A stretch of DNA of 64,000 nt, taken from assembly GCA_012064385.1 (NCBI GenBank), contig QRDG01000606.1, positions 62,001 to 126,000 of the forward strand, in the 5' to 3' direction. Source of the DNA: Puccinellia tenuiflora (Eukaryota; Streptophyta; Magnoliopsida; Poales; Poaceae). Of the stretch, positions 47,372 through 59,776 are shown in pieces (the stretch's first letter is position 1; the number at the start of each line of letters is the position of its first letter). Below the pieces are notes generated by a model. The model did not search any database. It was not told the origin of the DNA and was given only the letters and a program-made list of their open reading frames with translations. Made by a program: the position numbers and the translations under genes.

Positions 47372-47530
47372 CTCGCGCGCGGCGGCGGCGGGAGGAGGAA
47401 GAGTCGCCGGAGGGGCGGAGGGGGATTGGGGCACCCTCTGTTGTGTTGTGCGTCGTCCTCTTGGCGAGCTCGCTCTCTATGCCAATGCCATGGGAAGGAA
47501 AGAGGCAGAGTATGGTTATTGGCGGAAAAC
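47372..47530 (-). promoter_or_regulatory. ARP5 5' UTR/core promoter region
   Basis: A GC-rich stretch (CGCGCGCGGCGGCGGCGGGA) immediately upstream of the ATG passes into mixed sequence. No clear TATA box is seen, as is usual for housekeeping genes. Confidence 0.4.
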
Positions 47531-48306
47531 CCCCTCTACTCTCCCATATGTTTGGGAGACGTACAGGACCATAATTTAGCCATGAACATAGTTTTTTCCA
47601 AACGTTATAAAATCATCATTCTTGCTATGTGGCGAGGATGTGGGTCCCAAGTGGTGGATTTTCGTTTTTCAACTATTTTTGGCGAATCCACGTCAAGGCG
47701 GCATGGTGTTATTCTCGGTCGATGTGTTACAGCGGCATTCAATGACTCAAGAAGATGCTCTTTTAGATCCACCGGTGATGGAGACTTGGCGTCTCTTCCG
47801 ACCTGCGCTTTGGCGGCCATTATCTTCGATGTGTGAAGAAAATTTTAGAAATTATTTTTGTATTCTTCTATCATTTAGAGTCTACAAAGTTTTCGGTTCT
47901 TCTGGTCTTTCTTTTAGTTTCCATGTGTGTTTGTTCACTAATTTGGTTTTATATCAATGGAATACGTGGTTTCTCTAAAAACTATCGAATTCCAAAGCAC
48001 AGACGAATTCCAAACCCCCTCTACTCTCGTATATTTTCAGGTGACGACAGGACCATAATTTAGCCATTAAAATATTTTTTTTCCAAATGTTATAAAATCA
48101 TCATCCTTATTCGCTGTGGCCGATGGAGGCGTGGGCGGGGATGTTGGTCCCAAGTGAAGAAAATTTTAGGAATTATTTTTGTATTCTTCTATCCTTCAGA
48201 ATTATGTCTACAAAGTTCTCAGTTCTTCTGGTCTTTCTTTTAGTTTCCATGTGTGCTTGTTCAGTAATTTGGTTTTAAATCAATGGAATATGTGGTTTCT
48301 CTAAAC
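47531..48306. repeat. Direct duplication upstream of ARP5 (47531-47984 and 48013-48306)
   Basis: Both copies start CCCCCTCTACTCTC and share AGGACCATAATTTAGCCAT, ATAAAATCATCATTCTTG-like text and a tail with TTCTTCTGGTCTTTCTTTTA. The second copy lacks about 160 bp from the middle. The tail reads like a 3' UTR/poly(A)-signal region on the plus strand. Confidence 0.85.
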
Positions 48307-48313
48307 AAAACTA

Positions 48314-48380
48314 CTCCCTCTGATTCATAAAAATGCCGCATAATACAAAATGAACGACACTTTTTATGAATAGGAGGGAG
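48314..48380. mobile_element. Short Stowaway-like MITE, 67 bp
   Basis: CTCCCTCTGATTCATAAAAA and its inverse TTTTTATGAATAGGAGGGAG are flanked by TA on both sides (48312-48313 and 48381-48382). Confidence 0.85.
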
Positions 48381-48382
48381 TA

Positions 48383-49782
48383 TCGAATTCCCAAACCACA
48401 TGGCATCATGAACAAGTCAATAAATTATGGTTGCTCTAAAATTTAACATTCCAAACAGCGGAAATGCTATTGTACATGCAAGCATGGGTACAGGACATAT
48501 CATGTCCGTTGGCAGGCTGTTGCTGGAGTTTTTCCATTTATCAAAACATATCCACTGTGCTAGATGTGACATAAAGTAAGAAGGGCCCGGACACTCCGGC
48601 TGTACCAGGCCCAGGATTGGCGGAGAGCCCTGGATTCGCGCGGATCGGAAATTTGAAACGTGGTCAGATGGTCCGGTCGCACCTTCTCCTTCCACATCCC
48701 CTCCCTCACTTCTTCCTCTAGCTCACACCTTCTCTCGATCCCCTCCCCGTGCCACTGCCCTTCGTCACTCCAAGCTCGTCGTCTTCTCTCTTTTCCGGCA
48801 TGTCGGGTGAATCATCCCGCCGCACTAGCAGATCTGCGCCCACTAGGTCCGTCGAGGTAGACTCGCCCGATCTGATCTCACTCTTGCAGTTACTCTAAAT
48901 GCCGTACACCGATTGAAAGTTCACTTCTGAATGAATGTTGCTCTAATTTTCTGCTAAACCGATCATCTCCTGTTTCTTGTGTTTAGAGTGGATCCGTTGC
49001 ATTTTTTTTTGCTATTTGTCCTTTGGTGACGAGACGACAGGCTGCATCGACCTGAGACTCGCTACACAATCACTTGAGAGTCTTCCACTCCCTATTTTCC
49101 CGGCTTTTCCTCAACCATTGTACTGTTTTTGACAACACTTTTGCTAGCTTGATTCGTCAAGTCAGATAGGGGGAGGGGCATGGAGGTGTCAGCTGTGCAC
49201 GTCGCATAGGCATGTGATGTGAGCACTAGTACGCCAGCCATGCTCTCCCACCACCCCGGAGAGCGAGGTCTACTGCTTGACCATTTGGAGGGGCACGAGT
49301 TAGATAAAACATGGGGAATTCTGAACTGAACTCTGAACTTTTTCACAGAACTAACAACGCAAATCCCAGCAGAAGAATACACTACTGAACTGGCACCCTA
49401 GTCAACAAGACTTAGGAGTTGAAAAAAAAATACCTAAACGCTATGCACGTGCCAGTAAACAATGCAAAATCGATCTAGCACAATGGATTGAGGCGGGAAC
49501 GCAAGCAAAATTGCACACAATGTATTTCTGATTTTTTTATTTTAGTCTCGACAAATAATGAATGATATTTATAATCTGCTTTTTCGCAACCGTGGGTTTT
49601 TAAGAGTCAGTAAACATTGTGATTGTGATACAAGTCATTTCCAGAGCCACAACTGAAAGAGCCATTGCACAAGACATTGATTTCCAAAAAAAAAGGAATG
49701 CAAAAAGCATAAGCCAACTGCTACTCATTCTTCCCTCTAAACTAATTGCTAAAACAGATCAACTGAACCCTGTGATCTAAAA
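48383..49782. other. Spacer with short gene-like start; function unknown
   Basis: A C/T-rich leader leads into ATG at about 48799, followed by an Arg/Ser-rich peptide (MSGESSRRTSRSAPTRSVE) that reaches a possible GT donor at about 48856. No following exon is evident. A minus-strand frame at 49382-49092 has balanced composition but no recognised family. Confidence 0.3.
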
Positions 49783-50050
49783 CTAGTCCCCATCTTCAAG
49801 CTGCACCTCGAGTGGCCTCAATTTCATCGGCGTTGGCCACCATGTTTTTTGCGGGTTGGCCATTATGTTATCCGCCACATGCTCCTCCGCTCCGTCATTG
49901 AGAGGATCGACCTGTGTTGTGTGTACAATAGCAACTCACGACTGTTTAGAAGAACAACTGCTTGAGCATATCTAGGTAATTTTAGGACTCACCTTGGCAG
50001 GCTCAAACAGCAGGATCACCTGGTTTGCTGGTTCACCACACTGTCTTCAT
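49783..50050 (-). pseudogene. C-terminal exon fragment of an unidentified minus-strand gene
   Basis: The last exon (49911-49783) follows a CACAG acceptor, encodes 42 residues including NPQKTWWPTPMKLRPLEV and ends in TAG. It joins in phase 0 to an upstream segment ending at 49993 (QVILLFEPAK, then donor GTGAGT). Further upstream the frame is closed by stops, so only the 3' end seems to survive. No family is recognised. Confidence 0.4.
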
Positions 50051-50788
50051 GGTTCACCGGATCACCGTGACAAAAACCAGCATTGTCCCCATGGCCAACC
50101 TAAAACAGAGTCGAAAGGATTGCTGTCAGAATGATATTCCGCAGGAACAAACATTTTTTCACGATATCCTGTGCGAACTATGGATTTTTACTTGTGACTT
50201 TCAGACACAAGCAATCCTTGTGTTTCCTTGTATACATGGTTTTGCACAGCAAGTGGGTGCAGCCGAAAGGCATGGTGCCCTTCTCCCAAGCCAGCTCAGG
50301 TTTTTCAAATATGAAAAGGGGCCCTCTATATATCATATATGCGATCTCACCTACACGCCTTGCTCCTTTCTTTCTCATTTTTTCCCCACTCAAACATAGG
50401 ACAGAAAGCTTCAGCTGCATTAGTCGACAGCAGCTGGACAGATTTACAGAATCATCAATATTGGCCTGCAAGGCCAAACAGGCTTAATCGGTGTTGCTTT
50501 TTGACACTAAAAAAGAAGGTACATGAGAGATTGGCCTGAAGCATCAGGTATATACAGACAATTGCTTGTCAAAAACAAAAAAATCAGCATGAGATTGAGA
50601 CAAAGCACACAATGTCAAATAGTTCATGACACATCGGACATGCTCAAATTATGCCATACAATAGCAAATACAAAATCAACCGGAAATTACTAAGGGCGAA
50701 TGGTGATCGGTCATTTCTATCGGTGGACACAGAGCAAACCACTTCGTTCAACAACGCAAACCACCTAGCCTGGACTCTAGCGATGGTG
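50051..50788. other. Spacer left of the nested retrotransposon block
   Basis: No supported gene. Short frames on both strands overlap one another and have no recognisable motifs. Confidence 0.4.
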
Positions 50789-51070
50789 TGTCACGACCCG
50801 ATCATGCGATCGAGATCGGACAAGGGGAATTGAGATTAGGTGAGAAGAGCAAGCAGGGTAGGTGAGGAACAGACAGAGGATGAGAAGCCGTAACCAGTTC
50901 TATTTCTTCGATAGTCCTTACAGACAGGGGTGGTCAGGCTTATAACAGCACCTGCCAAGTCCAAACTCCAGGCCCACGATCCCAACTCTAATGGTCCAAG
51001 ACACACACACACGCCACACACATGTCACACTGTTACATTGGACGACCCATCAGATGTAGCAGGTGTGACA
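50789..51070 (-). repeat. 3' LTR of a Ty3/gypsy element (minus strand), 282 bp
   Basis: On the minus strand it begins TGTCACACCTG and ends GGTCGTGACA, with TGTCA/TGACA inverted termini. It lies directly after a purine-rich tract (minus-strand AAGGAGGGGACAA, 51071-51083). The short LTR fits Reina-type chromoviruses. Confidence 0.7.
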
Positions 51071-51759
51071 TTGTCCCCTCCTTGAGATGAAGCTCCTTCC
51101 CAGATTGCAGCTTGCGGGTAGCGTTGGCGAAGCACATCATAGTCTTCCCAAGTTGCTGCTGATGTTGGCATAGAGACCCACTGAACCTTGAGCTTCACGG
51201 CTGATTCACTGCCTCGCTTCACCATTTTTCTGTCAGAATTGCAATTGGTGATGTGCCTACACTTGTCAGGTCTGGAGGTTTGTGTAGCTCTGCGAACACC
51301 GGTGAATAGTTGGGTGTGAATGGCTTGAGCTGTGACACATGAAACACCGGGTGAATGCGGCTGTTGGCTGGCAGTATGAGCTTATACGCTAGAGTGCCAA
51401 TCTTGTCTTCCACGACAAAGGGTCCGAAGAACTTGTACGCTAGCTTCGCGCATGGCCGATTGACAACAGAAGACTGTGCGTAAGGTTGCAGCTTCAGGAG
51501 GACTTGCTCTCCTACTTGGAACGAACGTTCTATCCTGTTTTTGTCTGCTTTCTTCTTGAACCGGGCCTGTGCTTGAGTCAAGCGAGCACGCAAAGTCTCT
51601 GTGTGGGTGAACCAATCCATTTCTTCATGAGTAGCACTATCAGTTGCACTCTGCAGAAGGCCTCCCAGATTCGGTTCCCGACCGTAAAGAGCTTTGAAAG
51701 GAGAGCAACCCAGAGAGGAGTGGTGGCTTGAGTTGTACCAGAATTCAGCAGTGGGTAAC
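51025..51759 (-). pseudogene. Ty3/gypsy polyprotein C-terminus: integrase end plus chromodomain
   Basis: From 51759 downward the frame encodes the integrase C-terminal part (ALYGREPN; then KADKNRIERSFQVGEQVLLK; then FFGPFVVEDKIGTLAYKLILP and HPVFHVSQLKPF). After a one-base slip in an A-run near 51220 a chromodomain follows (VQWVSMPTSAATWEDYD). This domain targets chromovirus integration to particular chromatin. Everything upstream of the integrase C-terminus is absent, cut exactly at the LTR of the neighbouring element (51760). The element is dead. I identify it only at the level of chromovirus. Confidence 0.88.
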
Positions 51760-53509
51760 TGATGCTTGTAAAATGCATACATGAACTTTGCATTATAATA
51801 CTCATATTTCAATCATATTTGCATCATATAAGGGTTATATCATTGTTTTATAATGATTTTGGGAAGATTTCACAGTTTTCCTATTTTTCTGGAATTAACC
51901 CTGCACTGGCAGAAAACCCTATTTTCTATATTTGATGTTTCAGTGACCCAAACGACGTCCAAATGACCTAAAAATTTACGAGCATCATTTTTTGGAAGGA
52001 CGAAGCTTGGGAGTCAAGGAAGTGCACGAGAGGAGGCCTGAGGACCAAATTAGGTGGTCCCATGCGGCCAGATTCCTTGGCCGTGTGGGGACCCCTCTTT
52101 TGGGCCTCGAGGCTCTGATGCCGTCGATCTTCGTCCCCACGCCTCCGTCTTGACCTAAAAACGTCTATAAAAATAGCCCCCCCCCGACGTTTCTAGAGGG
52201 AGCGTCGTCGAAACACAGAAACACCACGAAACAGAGACCTGGAGTTGTAGATTGGAGGGGGAAAACTCCGGCGGGGCGCTGCCGGTGTGGTCTCCATCTC
52301 CCCAACGACATCTCCACCGTCTCCATGATGAAGAGGGAGTAGTCCACCCCTGGACTATGGGTTTGTGGAAGTAACTTATGTACCTCTCTTCTCTTTGAGC
52401 TTCACTAATTAGCACCGTATGAGCTGCCGAACATGATTACGGTCATCTATGTAATTCCTTTGTGGTGGATCTCTTTATGAGTTAATATATGTTTGGTATT
52501 GCAATTGTTTTGTTTCAGTTATGAAATTAGATGCATATTATGTACCCCGTTCTTGTCTACTTGTTTTGATCAAGCATGTTTATGAGAGCTTGTGTGAAGG
52601 AACGTGTGCATTAGTTGGAGTAATGAGGGGGTGGCTACTGCGGTGAAAGTGAGAGAAGTTCCGCGACCACTTGGGTATTTTAACCTTACTTTGTTGCCTC
52701 ACTAGGGATAAAGAAAAATACCATGCTACCGGAGGTGTGGGTGTGACTATTGCCACTTCTCCATGACTAGATCTAGCATGTTCTTAGTTTAACTTCATGT
52801 CATAAGACTTAAAGCTATGCTCTGATTTATCTTAATTACTGAGGTGCTAAGATTTAATTCACATCTTGATGGAGTGTAAGAGAGATTAATAAACAAAAGA
52901 TCTCTATGTTAGGACGTGATGCCCATATAATTAGTAACTTGTCATGAAACCTTTTTTGTTGCAAGTCTCATATGTTAATTCTAGTGTTCCATTGTCTACC
53001 ACTTTATTAAAGAGAGAGTGCATTTGTGAAACCATGAACCCCGGTCCATTTTTAATCATAAGAAACACCTTTCCAACAACTTTTATCCATTTTCTAGTTT
53101 CTGCATTTAAAAAATCTGAAAATACAAAAATACGTTTATATCTTGCATTCACAATACAAAACACAAAATATCATCCATCATTGTTTCCACCATCCTTGCA
53201 TATTTATTTATCATCATTGCATATTTATTTCTTGTTTTGCATTTGTTTTATTTTGATATCATTCTCACACCTTGTGCTTGACAACCACTTGGTGAGGTTG
53301 AGGGCACAAAACAAGTAATTGTTTTGTAGGTTTTCAAGAGAAGGATAAGAAGATAAATCTTTCACTACTGATTCCCCGAGAGTTCGATATTAAACCCTCA
53401 AGTCACCCCTCGTGGGGAAAAACTGTCTTTCCTATACTATACACTCTGCACTTGGAGTCTCAACCTAACCATATTCATTTGACGCAGGTAACTACGTCAA
53501 AGGCCATCA
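51760..53509 (+). repeat. Left LTR
   Basis: TGATG...CATCA termini. It differs from the right LTR by scattered substitutions and small indels (for example TGCTTG versus TGCACG just inside the start), many per kilobase, which indicates age or separate origins. Confidence 0.93.
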
Positions 53510-53520
53510 AGACAATTTTC

Positions 53521-53538
53521 TGGCACCGTTGCCGGGGA
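53521..53538 (+). other. Primer-binding-site-like sequence
   Basis: TGGCACCGTTGCCGGGGA lies 11 bp inside the left LTR. This string, or its TGGCGCC variant, follows the LTR in many cereal gypsy elements. The matching tRNA was not determined. Confidence 0.6.
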
Positions 53539-53845
53539 ATCATTGCTGTAAAGATTTGTCCAAAGGAGTATCTCACAACAAAGTCAACTTCATCACCAAC
53601 TTGTGTAAACACCTAAGCTTGGGGAGGTTGCACCTACGTGAGCATCATCTTATCCATCTTTACCTTCAAAGCATTTTATTTTGTTTTTGTTATTGTCTTG
53701 CATATCATATTTATATTTTGGTTGTATATTTTATTTTAAGTTTTGCATTTTGTGTTGCACTTGTTATTTTAGTTGCATTGTTTAGTGTCATTTTATTTTC
53801 AGTTTTGCATACAAAAATTAAAAACACATAAAAAAATCTGCAAAA

Positions 53846-54770
53846 ATGGGTGATAGAACTAAGTGTGTGACTACACAAACACTCCAAATGATCAATTTAT
53901 TGCTAGGCCCCATTGCCACACCTAAGATAAAAGCTGATAGTTATGAAGTAAGTCCTACTTTGTTCAACTTGATAACTAGGGAACAATTTGGCGGTAGTGC
54001 TATGGAGGATGCCTCTATGCATCTTCATGATTTTGTTGAAATATGTGACATGCAAAAATTTAAAAATGTGGAAAGTGATATTCTAAAACTGAAATTATTT
54101 CCTTTCTCACTTAAAGGAAAAGCTAAAGAATGGTTGCATTCACTACCTACTGATAGTCATTAATTCTTGGAGTGATCTAAAAGAAGCTTTCATTAAGAAA
54201 TATTATCCTCCTGTTAAAATTTTGCAAAATAGAAACAATATTCTTTCTTTTAGGAAAAATGAAAATGAACATGTTGCCATGGCTTGGGATAGGATAAAAC
54301 TTATGCTTAGAACTTTTCCATCACATGGGGTCAATGAATGGACCATATTACACTCTTTCTACAATGGTCTAAATTACATGTCTAGAAATATTCTTGATTC
54401 CGCTGCTGGAGGGCTTTTATGGGAAAAACTATAGGAGAAGCTAAGAACATCTTAGAAAGTATTTTGCAAAACTATAGTCAATGGAATACTGAAAGAGCAC
54501 CTAATCCATCTAAGAAAGTAAACTCCATAGAAGAAACAAGTGATTTGTCATCTAAAATGGACACTATTCTTGCTTTCATTAATAAACAAAATATTGAAAA
54601 TGTCCCTTTGCAAGAACTAGTTGGTAATAATCTTGAAATGTTGATGTTAACTTCATTAGAAACTATGGTAATAATGGGTATGGTAATAACAATTATAATC
54701 CCTATAATAAACTCCCATATGTGCCAAACAAATATACCGCTAGTAGCAATGTTTCTAGTGACTTGAAAAC
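53846..54770 (+). pseudogene. gag (Retrotrans_gag-type), several frameshifts
   Basis: It opens at 53846 with a typical capsid-type stretch (FPFSLKGKAKEWLHSLP). A one-base indel near 54155 moves the frame into DLKEAFIKKYYPP, then another change near 54420 leads into a Asn/Ile-rich C-terminal part. The order and motifs are those of the plant gypsy gag domain. At least two breaks prevent a full protein. Confidence 0.85.
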
Positions 54771-54845
54771 ACCATTAGGTCATTTACATCTACTCAAAAG
54801 GAGCTTAATAAGGAATTTATATCTAAATTCGAAAAACAAGACTCT

Positions 54846-55571
54846 TTGTTTGAAAGGGTAGATCAGCTCACTAAGGAATTTTCCTCATTAAAGAACACCA
54901 TTACAGCTCAAAAATATGAGGAAACAGTTAAATATTGCCAAGAGGTTATAAATAAATCTTGGGAACACACTCATGAGCAAGAGAGAGTTGCTAAGGAAAC
55001 TATTATGGTAATGAAAGAGAGAAAAGTTGAGGAAGTTAAAATGCTTAGTGAAGTCAAGGAACCACTACTTGACTTAAATAATTGTAGCTTGCATGAATTA
55101 ATATCTATCTTACAAAAAGTTGCAAGTGATCCTTCCATCAACTCCAACCAAGAAGGTTTTGGTTCTTATATTGCTAATCATGTTTTAAAAGAAAAGATTG
55201 CTAGGTACAACCAAAAAGCTATGATACCACCTAAGCTTGGGGATGTATGGATTCCCAAAGTACTAGTAACCATTGGAAAAGAGACACACCATGCTATATT
55301 AGATCTAGGATCTAGTGTCTCTGTTTTATCTAAAGAATTATATGAAGTTCTTGAATTAAAGAATCTTGAAAAATGCTCTATTGAACTTGCACTTGCTGAT
55401 GATTCCATTAAACATGCTTTAGGAAAAGTAAGTGATGTTATGGTAGAATTGCATATGACATTTGTACCTGTTGACTTTCTAATCATGGATATGGGGAATA
55501 AAACCTCTAGTCCAATTATTTTTGGAAGACCTTTTCTTCGTACCACAGGTGCTATCATTGATTCAAAATAA
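54846..55571 (+). CDS. Retroviral-type aspartic protease region of the LTR element
   Basis: An open frame of 241 codons. The N-terminal half is Glu/Lys-rich and probably coiled coil. The C-terminal half is a retropepsin-like domain with the active-site segment LDLGSSVSVLS, where Leu replaces the usual Thr/Ser between Asp and Gly as in many plant gypsy proteases, and the flap-to-end motif IIFGRPFLRTTGAIID. A stop follows with no downstream pol. It would process gag if expressed. Confidence 0.75.
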   Translation: MFERVDQLTKEFSSLKNTITAQKYEETVKYCQEVINKSWEHTHEQERVAKETIMVMKERKVEEVKMLSEVKEPLLDLNNCSLHELISILQKVASDPSINSNQEGFGSYIANHVLKEKIARYNQKAMIPPKLGDVWIPKVLVTIGKETHHAILDLGSSVSVLSKELYEVLELKNLEKCSIELALADDSIKHALGKVSDVMVELHMTFVPVDFLIMDMGNKTSSPIIFGRPFLRTTGAIIDSK

Positions 55572-58013
55572 GGGAATGTGAAGTTTCAGTTTCCACACAA
55601 GAAGTGCATGGAACATTTCCCAAGGAAGAGGGACACACCAAAGTTCAAGTTCCCTCATGAGCTTCGTCCACAATAAATATCAAGTAAGAAGCCTAGCTAT
55701 ATGGCTATAAAGAAAGTGCTTTATGGGAGGCAACCCGGTTGTTTTTTATTTTTGATTTTCTTTGTGTCCTATTGCTGTAACAAGAGACTTAGTTTTTAGT
55801 TTAGTTTCTGAAATTTTTAATAAAGTGCCAAGTTTTACCTATTTTGGTATGAAAAAGTTGCTATTTGCATTCGGAGATTTTATTCCAGCACGAATCTGTG
55901 TATGGTTTGATTTTTCATTCCTATTCTGTAACACCGAATGAGCTGAAATTTTTACTGTAACTGAAAATTTTCATCCTCTGTACGCCTAAATTTTTTCAGA
56001 ATTTGTAGACATGTTTTAAGTCGGGTAGAAAAATGCGTTTCACTGCTGCTAATTTTCTGGACAGATTCTGTCCCATTTTGTTTGATGCATTTTTTGAACT
56101 TATAACTTGAATCTCTTTGATCCAATTGAGTTTATAAGTATGCATACAACATTATACACTCTCTGGACATTAATATGAATTTTTGTCTAAGGATTCTATG
56201 AAGCAAGTAATTCATTTGTCTATCACTACTAATGTCACCCCACAGAAAAAAATGGGAGAAACAGTGTTTTGAAGTTTTTTCACAGGGATAGAGGAGATGC
56301 ACCAAGAGCTATCCAAGGATGGTGAAGACCATAAGCTTGGGTATGTAAAGACAACCCCACTGGACCAACACACTCTCGGTTTGCACACGTCTAACTTCTG
56401 TTTTTCGATCAATGCACTTTATCGCATAAACTTGGAGCATCTTTTATTTGCTTTTTATTTTGGTTTGATTTTTGTTTTGAGACCACCACTATCATTTTAT
56501 ATGAGAGAGCTACTGGAAGTTTGGGTTGAATTAAGTTGGATGCTATAATAAGATTGGGAAAGGGATGTTTGAGTTGATTTAAAAGATACATATAGTTGCA
56601 TGATTCATGTGCTTTTTAATGAGTGTTAATTTGCAAGTGTTTTATCAAGAGCTATCTCTTATTCATGTTTTGATGCTGAATATTACTTTACTTCGTTTAA
56701 CATGGATTGGTTAGTTCTATGGACACTTGTGCATGCATTTAGACGGTCAACTTTCTCCCTTTTTCTAGCCCAAAATTCCAACAAGTAAAAACTTGTTTTC
56801 CAACACCTTCAACCAAGTTTTTCCAGTGAGTCCACCATATCTACCTATTAGCTTTATGCTATTTCGAGTATGTTTATCATGTTACTTTGTATTATCTATA
56901 CCTCTGAATTAAAATGCTTATGTTATTCATTGTTATGGGAAAGTTGGTTAAATAGCTCTCACACCTTACTATTGCATTTAATAGACATGAACCATTGTGA
57001 TTAAATTATGAAGTTGTGAGATTGACAAGAGTCTTGGTTGGTAGTTAGCCCAAATGTGCGGTCACATGGCAAGCTTTCAACATGCTCATAATTATATTTA
57101 GTTTATATCATGTACTTTTGTTTATGGATGCCTATCATAGTGCCAAATAAATGTGGAAACTAAGTAAGTTTAAGTATTTTGTACAAATGGCTAAAGAGAC
57201 ACCTAGGCCGCTAATCTAAGCCATGCTGCCATGGTGGAAATTTACTTACATGCTATGTGAACCTTCAGTGATGCACCTCATAATAAAAGGCTATATCAAT
57301 AGTAAATAAAAAGGGTGTTGAGATTGTTCATTATGTTTGTTTGTCTTGTCATTTTGACATGGTCTTGTTCCATGTCCTGGCACAAGAGGTACCCCAGTTG
57401 ACCCTCTTGATGACGCTATTATACAATGACTATTATTTGAACTTGCTTTGTATCCCAAGTTGAGTAACACCATGGTGTAGGTACTTGTATTCACGGGGCA
57501 TGAGACTTTCAACAATTTCTTTGTCAAGCACACTACTCATATTTGCTTTCACTTTAAACTTTAAACATTCAAGATGTTATGATAAGGGGTAATGAGAGCT
57601 TCACACCAATACCACATTGCAAACATTAACTTAAGTAGAAGTATTTGGAAGTTAGATGAAACTTGTTCATGTTTTACCTCTACTCATATATATATTTCCA
57701 AAGTGTCCACTTTTATATTCAGTTTTATAAGAGTACTCTATGACCATTATAGGATGTTTTTACTTTTCATTATGCATACATTTGGTCCATAGTACTTTCT
57801 TCTATGTTGCACTTTGTGAATTATCATTGAACATCCTTGCATTGAGTAATTGATATCACTTCATAATCTATCTTGCATATTGCTACTCCTTTAAAGAATA
57901 AATCATTTGACTTTATGTAGCAATAGTAATCATCTTTGATATCCATTGTTAGTCTTAAAATGCAAAGTCCATGTTGGTTTTATCACCTTTATACTCGAGG
58001 ACGAGTATAGGTT
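55572..58013 (+). other. Non-coding internal region replacing pol
   Basis: About 2.4 kb without domain-bearing frames, AT-rich throughout. GGGAGGCAACCCGG near 55720 is a string I associate with the region after protease in cereal gypsy elements. AAGCTTGGG-type words recur (for example 56332), echoing the purine tract. Confidence 0.6.
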
Positions 58014-58027
58014 AAGCTTGGGGATGT
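58014..58027 (+). other. Polypurine tract of the LTR element
   Basis: AAGCTTGGGGATGT directly abuts the right LTR start, the expected site of plus-strand priming. Confidence 0.65.
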
Positions 58028-59776
58028 TGATGCACGTAAAATGCATACATGAACTTTGCATTATAATACTCATATTTCAATCATATTTGCATCATATAAG
58101 GGTTATATCATTGTTTTATAATGATTTTAGGAAGATTTCATAGTGTTCCTATTTTTTTGAAATTAACCCTGCACTGGCAGAAAACCCTATTTTCTATATT
58201 TTGATGTTTCAGGGACCCAAACGACGTCCAAATGACCTGAAAATTTATGAGCATTATTTTTTGGAAGGAACGAAGCTTGGGAGTCAAGGAAGCGCACGAG
58301 AGGAGGTCTGAGGACCAAATTAGGTGGTCCCACGCGGCCAGATTCCTTGGTCGCGTGGGGAACCCTCTTTTGGGCCTCGAGGCTCCGATGCCGTCGATCT
58401 TCGTCCCCACGCATCTGTCTTGACCTAAAAACGCCTATAAAAATAGCCTCCCGACATTTTCCAGAGGGGAGCGTCGTCGAAAAACAGAAACCACGAAACA
58501 GAGACCTGGAGTTGTAGATTGGATGGGGAAAACTCCGGCGGGGCGCTACCGGTGTGGTCTCCATCTACCCCAACGACATCTCCACCGTCTCCATGATGAA
58601 GAGGGAGTAGTCCACCCCTGGACTATGGGCTTGTGGAAGTAACTTATGTATCTCTCCTCTCTTTGAGCTTCACTAATTATCACCGTATGAGCTGCCGAAC
58701 ATGATTACGGTCATCTGTAATTCCTTTGTGGTGGATCTCTTTATGAGTTAATATATGTTTGAGATTGCAATTGTTTTGTTTCAGTTATGAAAGTAGATGC
58801 ACATTATGTACCCCATTCTTGTCTACTTGTTTTGATCAAGCATGTTTATGAGAGCTTGTGTGGGGGAACGTGTGCATTAGTTGGAGTAATGAGGGGGTGG
58901 CTAGTGCGGTGAAAGTGAGAGAAGTTCCGCGATCCACTTGGGTATTTTTACCTTACTTTGTTGCCTCACTTGGGATAAAGAAAAATACCATGCTACCGGA
59001 GGTGTGGGTGTGACCATTGCCACTTCTCCATGACTAGATCTAGCATGTTCTTATTTTAACTTCATGTCATAAGACTTAAAGCTATGCTCTGATTTATCTT
59101 AATTACTGAGGTGCTAAGATTTAATTCACATCTTGGTGGAGTGTAAGAGAGATTAATAAACAAAAGATCTCTATGTTAGGACATGATGCCCATATAATTA
59201 GTAACTTGTCATGAAACCCTTTTTGTTGCAATCTCATATGTTAATTCTTGTGTTCCATTTTCTACACTTTATTAAAGAGAGAGTGAATTTGTAAAACCAT
59301 GAACCCCGGTCCATTTTTAATCATAAGAAACACCTTTCCAACAACTTATAAGCATTTTCCATTTTCTGCCATTTAAAAATCCGAAAATACAAAAATACTT
59401 TTATATCTTGCATTCACAATACAAAACCCAAAAATATCATCCATCATTGTTTCCACCATCCTTGCATATTTATTTATCATCATTGCATATTTATTTCTTG
59501 TTTTGCATTTGTTTTATTTTGATATCATTCTCACACCTTGTGCTTGACAACCACTTGGTGAGGTTGAGGGCACAAAACAATTTACTTTGTTTTGTAGGTT
59601 TTCAAGAGAAGGATAAGAAGATAAATCTTTCACTACTGATTCCCCGAGAGTTCGATATTAAACCCTCGAGTCATCCCTCGTGGGGAAAATTGTCTTTACT
59701 ATACTATACACTCTGCACTTGGAGTCTCAACCTAACCATATTCATTTGACGCAGGTAACTACGTCAAAGGCCATCA
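58028..59776 (+). repeat. Right LTR
   Basis: Same limits as the left LTR (TGATGC to CCATCA), 1749 bp. Beyond it the sequence passes at once into Ty1/copia gag DNA on the plus strand. Confidence 0.93.

Larger units (their letters stand above)
51760..59776 (+). mobile_element. Non-autonomous gag-protease LTR retrotransposon, 8.0 kb
   Basis: Two LTRs of 1750 and 1749 bp start TGATGC and end CCATCA. They enclose a primer-binding-site-like TGGCACCGTTGCCGGGGA, a gag region, an aspartic protease, 2.4 kb of non-coding DNA and a purine tract. There is no reverse transcriptase, RNase H or integrase, so the element would need a partner. The 5 bp flanks (GTAAC left, GATCA right) do not match, and the two sides lie in different host elements. 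Confidence 0.9.
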
